From NCBI RefSeq assembly GCF_900177375.1, contig NZ_FWZU01000002.1, positions 248,001-312,000 of the forward strand: a stretch of DNA of 64,000 nucleotides, written 5' to 3'. The stretch is from Desulfovibrio gilichinskyi (GTDB taxonomy: Bacteria > Desulfobacterota > Desulfovibrionia > Desulfovibrionales > Desulfovibrionaceae). Below, in pieces: positions 34,144 through 43,048 of the stretch. The notes beneath the pieces were generated by a model, which did no database searches, had not been told where the DNA came from, and saw nothing but the letters and a program-made list of their open reading frames with translations. The position numbers were made by a program, and so were the translations under genes. Positions within the stretch are counted from its first letter, which is position 1, and each line of letters begins with the position of its first letter.

Positions 34144-36150
34144 ATGAAAATATACAAGACAATTTGCCCCTATGATTGCCCTACCTCTTGCGGTCTTTTA
34201 GCTGAAAGCGATGGTGAGCGAATATTAAAAGTTAAAGGAGATCCTGCTGACCCTGTCTCGCGCGGCCTGATCTGCCGTAAGATGCAGCGTTACGAAAAAT
34301 CCATACATTCACCTGATAGAATCGTTACCCCGCTTAAGCGCACTGGCGATAAAGGATCTGGGCAATTTTCTCCCATTTCCTGGGATGAAGCGATCAGTAC
34401 AATCACGGAACGCTGGAAACTGGCTTTGGAAGAGTCCGGGCCGGATTCGATTCTGCCGTTTTATTATTCCGGTGTTATGAGCCTTATCCACCGTAATTGC
34501 GGTGATGCTCTGTTTAATAAAATGGGAGCCTGTGCACTGATAAAGACGCTTTGTTCATCGGCTAAAAGTGCTGGGTATGCAGCCGTTGCCGGAAAGACGG
34601 GGTGTCTTGACCCGCGTGAGCTGGCTGACAGTGATTATTATATTGTATGGGGCAGCAACATGAAAGCCACACGGCTTCAAAGTATGCCTGATATTGTCAA
34701 AGCGCGTAAGCTTGGAAAGCGTGTCGTGCTCATTGAATCATATGCTAAGGAAATGGAATCTTATTGTGACCAGGTTGTTTTGGTAACTCCGGGGACAGAC
34801 GGAGCGTTAGCTTTGGCTATGATACATGTGCTGGTAGATGAAGGACTGGCTGATTTAGATTTTCTGCAAAGAGAAGCAGAAGGATTTGAAGAATTCAAAG
34901 AGACTCTTGGAGTATACACCCCGGTTTGGGCCGAAGATATTACCGGTGTACCTGCCAAGGTTATAGTTGATCTTGCACGGGAGTACGCAGCGGCATCAGC
35001 CCCGGTTATTATTCTGGGCAGCGGTAATTCCCGCCACGGAAATGGCGGCATGACCGTACGGCTTATCACAATTTTATCATTTTTTACCGGCGCATGGTCC
35101 CGCGCAGGCGGCGGGATGTGTGGATGCAATACAGGCAGCGGGCCTTATGTTGATTCAGACCGCATTGCTCGGCCGGATTTGCGTACTAATACAGCCCGTA
35201 AAGTTAATATCAATATGCTCGGGGCAGCACTGAACGGTGAAGATGGCAAATCTCCCATACGCTGTCTGCACGTATACGGTAGCAATCCTGTTGGTTCTGT
35301 TGCCGATCAGCAGGGGATTCAAAAAGGATTACTTAATCCTGAAATTTTTACTGTGGTGCATGAACGTTTTATGACAGATACCGCTCGTTATGCAGATATT
35401 ATTCTGCCTGCTACATTTTCAGTTGAGCAGTCCGACTGTCATAGTGCATACGGGTATTGCTCATTTGGAACGGCATATAAAATCATACCGGCTCCGGGAG
35501 AATGTAAAAGTAACTGGGATATCTTTTGCCTGCTTGCCAAGGCAATGGGGTATAACGAAGACCATTTCAACAGGACCGAAGAAGATCTTCTGGGTGAATT
35601 GCTTGCGCATCCTTTGTCCGGTTTGCAGAATATTTCAGACGATGAGTGGAAAATATTGAAAAACGGCGGAGTGATCTCTACACCTTTTGCTGACCACACA
35701 GACTGGAAAACTCAGTCCGGAAAAATTCAGATCATCAATAATAAGCTTGAATCACCTATGCCTGAATATCAGGAAAATTACGGGAAGAGTCATCCTCTCC
35801 GTTTAATAGCAGCACCAAGCTCCGAAACCTTGAATTCAATTTTTCTGGAACGTGATGAACTTATAGACCGCCGCGGCCCGATGACTTTGTCAATGCATAC
35901 TGATGATGCAGCAGCACGCGGGATTGTAGATAAAGATTCTGTTCTTGCATTTAATGATATGGGAGAAGTCGTTTTCACCGCCATTGTGACTCCTTTGATT
36001 GCCAAAGGAACCGTTGCAGCTACAGGTATATTTAAAACGAAACAGTCTGCAAACGGGAATCTTGTAAACACTCTGCATCATGAGAGGCTCTCTGACATTG
36101 GTGAAGCTACTACTTTGAACGATAATACTGTTGATGTCCGCAAGGTTTGA
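34144..36150 (+). CDS. Molybdopterin oxidoreductase (DMSO reductase superfamily), cytoplasmic
   Basis: The 668-residue protein has the N-terminal 4Fe-4S motif with Cys at 8, 12, 16 and 44 (CPYDCPTSC, then LICRK). The family core follows: PISWDEAISTITERWK, YYSGVMSLIHRNCGDALFNK, YIVWGSNMKATRLQSMPDIV, VYGSNPVGSVADQQGIQKG, and a C-terminal molybdopterin dinucleotide-binding domain (MTLSMHTDDAAARGI, FNDMGEV). The possible Mo/W ligand region is IKTLCSSAKSAGY. There is no Tat signal, so it should act in the cytoplasm. No electron-transfer subunits are adjacent. The substrate is unknown. It follows the TetR pair by 132 bases and may be under its control. Confidence 0.9.
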   Translation: MKIYKTICPYDCPTSCGLLAESDGERILKVKGDPADPVSRGLICRKMQRYEKSIHSPDRIVTPLKRTGDKGSGQFSPISWDEAISTITERWKLALEESGPDSILPFYYSGVMSLIHRNCGDALFNKMGACALIKTLCSSAKSAGYAAVAGKTGCLDPRELADSDYYIVWGSNMKATRLQSMPDIVKARKLGKRVVLIESYAKEMESYCDQVVLVTPGTDGALALAMIHVLVDEGLADLDFLQREAEGFEEFKETLGVYTPVWAEDITGVPAKVIVDLAREYAAASAPVIILGSGNSRHGNGGMTVRLITILSFFTGAWSRAGGGMCGCNTGSGPYVDSDRIARPDLRTNTARKVNINMLGAALNGEDGKSPIRCLHVYGSNPVGSVADQQGIQKGLLNPEIFTVVHERFMTDTARYADIILPATFSVEQSDCHSAYGYCSFGTAYKIIPAPGECKSNWDIFCLLAKAMGYNEDHFNRTEEDLLGELLAHPLSGLQNISDDEWKILKNGGVISTPFADHTDWKTQSGKIQIINNKLESPMPEYQENYGKSHPLRLIAAPSSETLNSIFLERDELIDRRGPMTLSMHTDDAAARGIVDKDSVLAFNDMGEVVFTAIVTPLIAKGTVAATGIFKTKQSANGNLVNTLHHERLSDIGEATTLNDNTVDVRKV

Positions 36151-36210
36151 ATTGCTTCAGGTCTGTCAAAAGTAGAAGGGCTTATTAATTAAAGTTAAAT
36201 GTGCAGACTG

Positions 36211-38403
36211 TCAGGATTGTTTTTTAATCCCTTGGATAGGAAGTATGATTGTAAATTTGGCTCCGTTGCCCGGTGTTGATTCCACTGTAAATGTTCCACC
36301 GTGATTCTGGGTTATGATGAAGTAGGAAACAGAAAGACCGAGTCCTGTTCCCGCTTCTGAAGTTTTGGTCGTGAAAAAGGGGTCAAAAACTCTTTTTCGA
36401 ATTTCTGGGTGTATGCCTGGGCCGTTGTCTTCAACTTCAATGGCAATATCTGAACCATGTGTTCTGGTTCTGATTGTGATACAAGGACCAGTACCTGAAA
36501 AACCGTGTATGGTCATGGCTTGCGCCGCATTTTTTAAAAGATTGAACAGAACCTGTTCAATCTCCGTTCTGGAACACATAACGTCAGGAATGTTGTTGTC
36601 GAAATCTTTAACGATCTTAATATGAAGGAAATCATATTTCTTTTTAAGATCGTAATCTTTTGCTGCAAGTTTGAGTGATGCTTCAATTAGGTTTTTGATA
36701 TTAACTGTTGTGAGTTGTTCCTTACCTGGTTTGCTGAATTCCAGCATATTCGAGACTATCCCCGCAGCCCTTGCTCCGGAATCTCTGATTCCTGTGATTA
36801 TTCCATTGATTTTTCTGACCGTTAGGTATTTCTGCAAACTTTCCAGCGTGCATCCAGCTTCGTTTGCTGCTTTAACATTAGCCTGTATCTTAGTGGAAAA
36901 TCTGCGTTCTAAATTTTGTGCCCCCTGCATAATACTTCCAAGCGGATTATTTATTTCATGAGCCATCCCGGCTGCCAATCCGCCTACAGACATCATCTTT
37001 TCAGTTTGAACCATAATTTCTTCCATGCGGACGCGTGAAGTTACATCATCCATGCGCACAACAACTCCTTTCATCTCCGATCCAAGCAAAGGGAATATTG
37101 TAATGGTGTATAAATTGGGGGATTTTATGGAGACTCGTCTTCCTTCTAATGTGTGAGATTTTTTGTTTTTCAGGGATTCATTGATGGCATTGTATATTTC
37201 TTCATGACCGGAGAAAAAGATTTCGACTTTTTTACACGCAATTTCTGTTGCTCCTTCTCCGAAAATTTCAAGAGCTTTTTTGTTATATTCGCAGGCCATC
37301 ATGTTTTCATCGACCCAGATTACTGCCGAGGGCATTGAATCTATTATGTTTTGGAAAAAAGTTTTTGATATCTGAAGCTCCTGTTCACGGGCTTTAACTT
37401 TTTCAGACATTGCATCAAAAACTTCTCCAAGCTCATTTAATTCTAAAAATTCACTTTCTTGTGAACTGTCAGTAGGATACTGCCCCTTGGCGACATCAGA
37501 CAGCTTGTTAATGTAGTCTGTCATCGGCGAGATTATTCTGGTTTTGAATTCATTTCGCAGGGCAATCATAAGCACTAGGAAAAAGCAGATTATAAGTATG
37601 GAGACTAATAAGCCCAGCACCATGACAGGTTCTAATATGTATGCTGCAGGGCAGGCTACAAGGATTTTCCAACCTGTCCTCGGTATATGCGAAACTGTTC
37701 CATAATAAAATTCCCCGTCAGTTTTATAAAATTGTCCTTTGCCGGAATTGTCCACGTTTTTAAAAATATTAAGCGAGCCTACATTGGATTGAGTGCGAAC
37801 TTTTTCTCTATCAGGGTGGACTATAAGATTGCCGTAGGAGTCAGTTAAAATAATGATTCTATTGGTTGAGAAGAAACCGTAAATAAACTTTTGGAGCGCA
37901 TCTAGACTGAGCTCAGCAACAATTTTGCCTCCGTTGTCAACGGGGAGACTTATATAAACAACAAGTTTTCCGGAATTCGGGGAAATTATAGGTGAAGTAA
38001 GGACATGTTTATCATGCTCAATATTATTAAAACGAATAGGAAAATCGACACCTTCGATACCCTTGGGAGCAACCGCAATAATGTTTTCATTACGATCGAG
38101 CAGTATAAGACGTTCAAATCTGCTGAATTTTTTGTGAATTCCTTCAAAAAAACTCCGTTTTTTCGAAATGTCTTCATTATCGCTGATTATTGCAGCGGAC
38201 TGTAAAACATCCTCTGCACCGTCAATATAAAAGTTTACGTTTTGTGATAGCGACTTTGAAAGTTGCATGATTTCACGTTCCATTACCTTTATTTGATTAA
38301 TCCCGATAATGTAGACAATAAGCATACTCGTGAGCAACCCAGGAACAAGAATCCATATTATAAGTTTTTTTTGGAAGATTTTTGTAAGAGAAGCTTTGCT
38401 CAT
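36211..38403 (-). CDS. Sensor histidine kinase: Cache, HAMP, PAS, HisKA, HATPase
   Basis: The 730-residue kinase has a membrane helix (about 13-33) and a periplasmic double-Cache-like domain (NVNFYIDGAEDVLQSAAIIS, ILTDSYGNLIVHPDRE). A second helix (about 257-280), HAMP, and PAS at about 345-455 (IIDSMPSAVIWVDENMMACE) follow. The phospho-acceptor GMAHEINNPLGSI is preceded by MSVGGLAA. The ATPase boxes are VLFNLLKNAAQAM, VEDNGPGIHPEIRKRVFDPF and TGLGLSVSYFII. Its ATG overlaps the stop of the binding-protein gene upstream (ATGA), so the two proteins are made together. No response regulator gene is adjacent. Confidence 0.94.
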   Translation of the reverse strand: MSKASLTKIFQKKLIIWILVPGLLTSMLIVYIIGINQIKVMEREIMQLSKSLSQNVNFYIDGAEDVLQSAAIISDNEDISKKRSFFEGIHKKFSRFERLILLDRNENIIAVAPKGIEGVDFPIRFNNIEHDKHVLTSPIISPNSGKLVVYISLPVDNGGKIVAELSLDALQKFIYGFFSTNRIIILTDSYGNLIVHPDREKVRTQSNVGSLNIFKNVDNSGKGQFYKTDGEFYYGTVSHIPRTGWKILVACPAAYILEPVMVLGLLVSILIICFFLVLMIALRNEFKTRIISPMTDYINKLSDVAKGQYPTDSSQESEFLELNELGEVFDAMSEKVKAREQELQISKTFFQNIIDSMPSAVIWVDENMMACEYNKKALEIFGEGATEIACKKVEIFFSGHEEIYNAINESLKNKKSHTLEGRRVSIKSPNLYTITIFPLLGSEMKGVVVRMDDVTSRVRMEEIMVQTEKMMSVGGLAAGMAHEINNPLGSIMQGAQNLERRFSTKIQANVKAANEAGCTLESLQKYLTVRKINGIITGIRDSGARAAGIVSNMLEFSKPGKEQLTTVNIKNLIEASLKLAAKDYDLKKKYDFLHIKIVKDFDNNIPDVMCSRTEIEQVLFNLLKNAAQAMTIHGFSGTGPCITIRTRTHGSDIAIEVEDNGPGIHPEIRKRVFDPFFTTKTSEAGTGLGLSVSYFIITQNHGGTFTVESTPGNGAKFTIILPIQGIKKQS

Positions 38404-39542
38404 TTTTTGCCTCTGGAAACACTGACAAATGTACCATTTCTAACTTCTACAATATGCTTTGTTCCTTCAACATCTCCAAATTCATCAATCCTGAATGGGC
38501 CGACTATACTTTTTTTAAAAGTTATGCTGGGGAGAACTTTGGCTAATCCTTTAGTACTGCCGTCGTTTCTTTTGACGGCTTCTGCAAAAACCATAACTGA
38601 TTCGTAACCGAACGCAGCCGCAAAATTTGGAGGCCAGCCGAATCTTGCTATAAAGCTCTGTTTAAAATTTTCATAGTCATGGTTGCTAATATCTTCAGCA
38701 AAATGAACTGAAAAAATAACTCCTTCTACACTTTTTCCACCTGTCTGGATAAGTTCTTTAGTGTAACCCCACATGCTGCTGAGAATTGTCCATCCTGTCT
38801 TATCTAGTTTTGAGTGCTGAGCAAAAACGGCTAAATCTCGGGCAGCAGTTACTGCTATAATAGAATCCGGGTTTAGCTTTTTCAGCTTATCCATTATTGT
38901 TTTCCAGTCTACAGGGCCGCTATATGAACTGAAATCTACTTCCCCTACAATTTTGCCTCCATTTTTAGTAAAAAATTCGACAAAAGTATCCTTATAAGGT
39001 TCAGCAAAAGGTTTGTTTGAGCGGTCCCAGAGAACGGCTACTCTTTTTTTACCAAGTGTTTTAACAGCGTATTCAGCAAGACTCTGGGATAAATTAGTGA
39101 GAGTCGGGATTACTCTGAAAAAATTATCGTTTATACCTTGTATTAGGTTGGTAGAGGTAGTGGGCGAAATAAATATAACTTCATTTTCTTTGATTTCTTT
39201 AATGGCGGCTAAGGATTGACTACTGGTCATGTGACCGAAAATTACTGAAACTCCGGCTTTGATGAGCTCGCGGTCCGCTTTAACAGCACCTTCGCTGGTG
39301 TTTTCATCATCTCGGATAAGGAGTTCCAGTTTACGTCCGTTAATTCCTCCGTTTCTATTAATATCTTCAACGGCAAGAGTTACACCGTTTCTACCTTGAA
39401 CGCCCAAATCGGAGTATTTTCCTTTTAAAGAGCCGGAAAAACCTATTCGGATAGGATCTTCCGAGCATGAACATAAGAATAGGCAAAGAAAAATCAAAAT
39501 AAAGAGAACTCTTGGCAACTTCATATTGCTAAAACTGTCCAT
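38400..39542 (-). CDS. Leu/Ile/Val-type periplasmic binding lipoprotein, paired with a sensor kinase
   Basis: The 380-residue protein has a lipoprotein signal ending in the lipobox CLFLCSC. Its body is the type I periplasmic binding fold of branched-chain amino-acid and amide receptors: IRIGFSGSLKGKYSDLGVQG, then NGVTLAVEDINRNGGINGRK, then VSVIFGHMTSSQSLAAI and IVEVRNGTF at the end. GGAG lies eight bases before the ATG. It overlaps the sensor kinase gene by 4 bases, and no permease or ATPase genes are near. The simplest reading is a ligand-binding sensor subunit for the kinase rather than a transport protein. Confidence 0.92.
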   Translation of the reverse strand: MDSFSNMKLPRVLFILIFLCLFLCSCSEDPIRIGFSGSLKGKYSDLGVQGRNGVTLAVEDINRNGGINGRKLELLIRDDENTSEGAVKADRELIKAGVSVIFGHMTSSQSLAAIKEIKENEVIFISPTTSTNLIQGINDNFFRVIPTLTNLSQSLAEYAVKTLGKKRVAVLWDRSNKPFAEPYKDTFVEFFTKNGGKIVGEVDFSSYSGPVDWKTIMDKLKKLNPDSIIAVTAARDLAVFAQHSKLDKTGWTILSSMWGYTKELIQTGGKSVEGVIFSVHFAEDISNHDYENFKQSFIARFGWPPNFAAAFGYESVMVFAEAVKRNDGSTKGLAKVLPSITFKKSIVGPFRIDEFGDVEGTKHIVEVRNGTFVSVSRGKK

Positions 39543-39823
39543 TGAATTTCTCCGGCTGTGTTGATTTGTGCTTATGGTTATAAATATATACTAAAATATA
39601 TGAAAACACCAAGCACGAAGATAGTTTTTGAATAACGGATACAGTCGTAAAATTCAGGATGGAGCGATAACTTTTTTGAATATTGAATTTTAAGTAAGCT
39701 GTTGATGGTTTAGTCCTTTCAAAAAAAGATTTGTAAGTTTGTATTAAATTGAAATTTAAAATATAGATAAAGTATAAGTGAAAATCTGATATTTATTAAA
39801 GTATTGTAATCAGGAGGAACATT

Positions 39824-40672
39824 ATGGGTAAATTGATCAAAGAAGATGAAGAAAAAGGGCGTTTGCACATAGAAACAAGTTTGCTGGGCGAATCCTTGGT
39901 AGGTAAGGGATGTATGCGGCGGACTGAGAGTGATGAGTATTTTCGTATGCAGCCGGAGGTTAATATCCTGAAAATCGGCGGGCAGTCCATTATGGACCGC
40001 GGTGCAAAAGCTTTGCTGCCTATTCTTGATGAATTAGTTAAGGCAAAGGAAGAGCATAAGATTTTGCTTATGACCGGAGGCGGAACCAGGGCCAGACATG
40101 TATATAATATAGGTATTGATTTGGGGATGCCTACAGGTGTGCTCTCAAAACTCGGTGATAAAGTCTCTTGGCAGAATGCAGAGATGCTTTCTGTTTTGCT
40201 TGCTAAACATGGCGGGGTTAAAATCGGTCACGGCGATCACCTTGAGCAGCTGAACATGTTTTGCCAGCTTGGATATTTACCGATTACCACAGGTATTCCT
40301 CCATATGGTTTCTTTGAACATCCTGCAGAAGTAGGGTCTATTCCGCCGCATCGGACTGATTCCGGAGCCTTTTTGCTCGGTGAAAATATCGGTGCTAAGT
40401 CTGTAATTTATCTGAAAGATGAAAAGGGGTTATATGAGGATGATCCTAAGAAGGCGAAAGACCGCGAAACCCTCAAGTTTTATGATAGAATTCATGTAGA
40501 TGAATTGATCGCAATGGATCTTGATGATTTGATTGTCGAGAGGGCGGTTCTGACGTTTCTTAAAAATGCTAAAACTTTGAAACAATTTCAGGTCATTGAT
40601 GTGCTCCGTCATCCAGAAGATATTCACGCAGCTCTTCGCGGTGAGCATGTGGGAACAATTGTTTACAAATAA
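39824..40672 (+). CDS. Molybdenum storage protein-like (MosA/MosB), amino-acid-kinase fold
   Basis: The 282-residue protein has the UMP-kinase/amino-acid-kinase fold. It tracks Azotobacter molybdenum storage protein subunits as I remember them: VNILKIGGQSIMDRGAKALL, KILLMTGGGTRARHVYNIGI, GVLSKLGDKVSWQNAEMLSV, GSIPPHRTDSGAFLLGE, VIYLKDEKGLYEDDPK and an end EHVGTIV. MoSto uses ATP to pack polyoxomolybdate or tungstate clusters inside a cage. One gene is seen here, while Azotobacter uses two related subunits. AGGAGG precedes the ATG. The nearby molybdopterin oxidoreductase (34144) makes a Mo/W-supply role plausible. Confidence 0.85.
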   Translation: MGKLIKEDEEKGRLHIETSLLGESLVGKGCMRRTESDEYFRMQPEVNILKIGGQSIMDRGAKALLPILDELVKAKEEHKILLMTGGGTRARHVYNIGIDLGMPTGVLSKLGDKVSWQNAEMLSVLLAKHGGVKIGHGDHLEQLNMFCQLGYLPITTGIPPYGFFEHPAEVGSIPPHRTDSGAFLLGENIGAKSVIYLKDEKGLYEDDPKKAKDRETLKFYDRIHVDELIAMDLDDLIVERAVLTFLKNAKTLKQFQVIDVLRHPEDIHAALRGEHVGTIVYK

Positions 40673-40702
40673 ACAGTTATAAAGATATTTTTCCCAATAA
40701 AA

Positions 40703-40732
40703 AAGTGCCGGAAGATGAAACTTCCGGCACTT
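40703..40732. terminator. Hairpin terminator between convergent genes
   Basis: AAGTGCCGGAAG (40703-40714) pairs perfectly with CTTCCGGCACTT (40721-40732) around a 6-base loop, with A-rich DNA before it. It serves the MoSto-like gene and the leftward small gene. Confidence 0.75.
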
Positions 40733-40765
40733 CTATGGTCTTTTAGTAGATCGATTCAGAATCTG

Positions 40766-40978
40766 TTATGCAGCTTCGCGCTTGCCTTCGTTTCCCTCAC
40801 CATCGCGGGTCAGGTAAACAATTTCTGCGCCGGTGTGTTCAGCCAGTTGTTTTAGTTCACACTTACGAATCCTCTTAACCTTTATGGTAAGTTCTCCGCC
40901 TGTGACTCCTACAACACGAAATCTCGGACTCTTGTCGCCGTCGGTTGCCTTTACGCGTTCTCTTACGAAAATTTTCAT
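40766..40978 (-). CDS. Small basic hypothetical protein (70 aa), divergent from PadR
   Basis: The protein starts at an ATG with AAGGAGGG immediately upstream, so it is well translated. The sequence MKIFVRERVKATDGDKSPRF, then FRVVGVTGGELTIKVKRIRK, then CELKQLAEHTGAEIVYLTRD looks like a small beta-rich single domain with a basic middle. The Cys in RKCELK is the only one. No family is recognised. It is divergent from the PadR gene 97 bases away and may be controlled from the same operator region. Confidence 0.78.
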   Translation of the reverse strand: MKIFVRERVKATDGDKSPRFRVVGVTGGELTIKVKRIRKCELKQLAEHTGAEIVYLTRDGEGNEGKREAA

Positions 40979-41022
40979 GAAGCCCTCCTTTTGATGTGGT
41001 TGTATCTTTATGTGTCTTGGTC

Positions 41023-41053
41023 TATAATAGATATATATCCTTTAAGGACATAT
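41023..41053 (+). promoter_or_regulatory. -10 box and PadR-type operator upstream of the PadR gene
   Basis: TATAAT (41023-41028) lies just before a near-perfect palindrome centred at 41043 (TCCTT-T-AAGGA, with matching ATAT/ATAT flanks; 41033-41053). Its place between the -10 box and the ribosome site suggests autorepression by PadR. No convincing -35 box is seen. Confidence 0.6.
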
Positions 41054-41075
41054 AGTCAAGGAGGACATTGTAAAA

Positions 41076-41420
41076 ATGTCAAAAAAAGTTGGCGGGGAAA
41101 AACCCCAGCGTTATGTGCAGCCGTCGTTACTTATGGCTCTAAAGTCAGGATCTTCGTACGGATATCAGTTAATTCAGACTATTGGCGAGTACGGGTTTAT
41201 GCGTGAAGACGTGCCGCCCGGAATGATTTATCGGCATTTGCGGCAAATGGATGAGGAAGGCGTTGTTGAATCTAAATGGGATTCACAAGGTGATGGCCCG
41301 GCCAAAAGAATTTATTCCATAACCGCAGAAGGTCTGGAGATACTAGAAGCCTGGATTCTTCATATGGAACGTCAGCGCAATGCGCTGGACAGTTTTATCC
41401 AGCGCTATAAGGGGCAGTAG
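41076..41420 (+). CDS. PadR family transcriptional regulator
   Basis: The 114-residue protein has a winged helix with the PadR pattern: LLMALKSGSSYGYQLIQTIG, DVPPGMIYRHLRQMDEEGVV, SKWDSQGDGPAKRIYSITAE, and a short dimerisation helix GLEILEAWILHMERQ. AAGGAGG lies before the ATG. A palindrome in its promoter is the likely operator. Its last 26 bases overlap the end of the convergent TiaS-like gene. Confidence 0.93.
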   Translation: MSKKVGGEKPQRYVQPSLLMALKSGSSYGYQLIQTIGEYGFMREDVPPGMIYRHLRQMDEEGVVESKWDSQGDGPAKRIYSITAEGLEILEAWILHMERQRNALDSFIQRYKGQ

Positions 41421-42168
41421 TTGAAGGGGATACCGGCTGTGGCTTGTAATTATGTGTTTTTTTACGTTTGCCGTGTGCTGGTTCCCATATTCCCTGATCG
41501 ATGTGTGTTACTTGCAGTACCGGTTTACCCGCCCATAGCGAAGGGCGGATCCAGATTGCATTTTGAATTAAATCATGTGGAAGTGGTACAAGCGGGTCTC
41601 GGTCGGTAGACACAACCTCAATTCCTACATTGTTCAGGTCCTGTACGTGGAGAGGGGTAGAAAGATCGCGCAGTTTTCCATATTCAATGAAACGTCCACA
41701 CCAGCCGAATTTGGTAAGACCTATTGCGGCTGTTGCTCCGATTATTCCGTCATTTGTTCCGCCAAGTCCGAACAGTTCTACTGAATGAGCCGCTTTCATG
41801 GCATCTTTTTGGGAGACCTGTTTACCTGTAACAAGCTTGGCGAATTCAACTATCTCATCTCCGACTTCGCTTTCACGTGCAATGCACAGCCCCGGGTCAC
41901 TGCCGGGAGCGCTGTAATTTTCTATATGTTTAATAGCTAGCTTTTGGATATGCTCAAGCGACATGTCAGGATTGACATCGATAATAGCGCATGCTGAACT
42001 GTTGTTTGATGTAAATGGAATTTCGCTCAGTTTAGGCAATTGATGGCGAATAACTCCGATAAGTTGATAGTCGCTGTCCAGTCCGTAGACAAAATCACGA
42101 ACCAGTCGTCCTGTGCCTATCGGGGCATCTTTGTCGTCTGTATCATCAAATCCAAGGTAAATGCGCAT
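41395..42168 (-). CDS. TiaS-like (tRNA-Ile2 agmatinylcytidine synthetase-related) domain protein
   Basis: The 257-residue protein starts MRIYLGFDDTDDKDAPIGTG, matching the catalytic start of archaeal TiaS (GIDDTDS with a following GT/MCTT segment). It continues with HQLPKLSEIPFTSNNSSACA, then SDPGLCIARESEVGDEIVEF and AAHSVELFGLGGTNDGIIGA. It is shorter than archaeal TiaS and lacks the OB-fold and zinc-ribbon C terminus, so it corresponds to the catalytic and ferredoxin-like part only. Bacteria use TilS to modify tRNA-Ile2, so the substrate here is unclear. GGAG sits eight bases before the ATG at 42168. It ends overlapping the PadR gene. Confidence 0.75.
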   Translation of the reverse strand: MRIYLGFDDTDDKDAPIGTGRLVRDFVYGLDSDYQLIGVIRHQLPKLSEIPFTSNNSSACAIIDVNPDMSLEHIQKLAIKHIENYSAPGSDPGLCIARESEVGDEIVEFAKLVTGKQVSQKDAMKAAHSVELFGLGGTNDGIIGATAAIGLTKFGWCGRFIEYGKLRDLSTPLHVQDLNNVGIEVVSTDRDPLVPLPHDLIQNAIWIRPSLWAGKPVLQVTHIDQGIWEPAHGKRKKTHNYKPQPVSPSTTAPYSAG

Positions 42169-43048
42169 TAGGAGTCTCCTTGTATGAGTCAGCGATGACA
42201 TTTCATCCTAATTCGTTTCAAGTCAACTCTAAAGATTGTGCTGCCAAGTTAAGCGTATTTTACTTATTCTTGTTAATATCATTTGTAGTAGGTTTGTTTA
42301 AAATATTTTTCTTTATATCTAAATTTTTACAGGTGTATCTTTAAAAATAACAAAATTGTTTATTCTGTTTAAATTAATATCAACCATGGAAACTGTACTG
42401 TTTCTGGATGAATTAATAAAAAATTGATCGAGCGGACCTTAATTGACTGGTAATGAAGTTTGATACCGTGAATCAAATGTTCTGAGTATCGTGGGTTTGT
42501 TAATGATAATATGTTGATAAACAGGTAGATGCAGCAAAATTTTTTCGGGATACATGAAATCATATTTTGCTTTTAGATAATTGGCCTTTTACATTTTGCT
42601 AAATGTCTTACACCGCTTTAGGCTTTTTGATTTTTTGATCGTATTCTTGTTATTTGTAATCTATCTTCAAAATCGACCTGAATTATACTTTCCGTATTCA
42701 CATTAATGTAGATTAATATTTCGGAAAATATGTATTTTTGAAAATTTTATACAAAAAATGTGGATAAAAAGAATAGTTTTTTCGGCTACTAAATTTGCGC
42801 ATACGTGTAACTATTTGAAATCAAAGTTTTTTACTCCCTTAATAGAATGGCAAACCACGTTGGCGGGGGGCTGGACAATAGTGGCATGTAAATGGATAAA
42901 TCACATCCTACCTACAGGTTATCAGAAATCTCCATACAAGCTGAAAGTTGTTAGGGATAACATGACCCGGGAGATACTCTGAAATTTTTGTAGAATTAAG
43001 TGAGAATATTTCACAGCCACAACATAATTATCATGGGAGTAATTAACA
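42169..43048. other. Long AT-rich intergenic region without a recognisable gene
   Basis: About 880 bases lie between the divergent TiaS-like and DgcN-like genes. A 74-codon frame (42758-42982) lacks a ribosome site and resembles nothing I know. The region must contain promoters for both sides, but no clear consensus boxes or large hairpins are seen. Confidence 0.5.

Noticed and set aside
42758-42982. 74-codon frame in the long intergenic gap
   Set aside because: No ribosome site, no recognisable motif, composition like the surrounding non-coding DNA.
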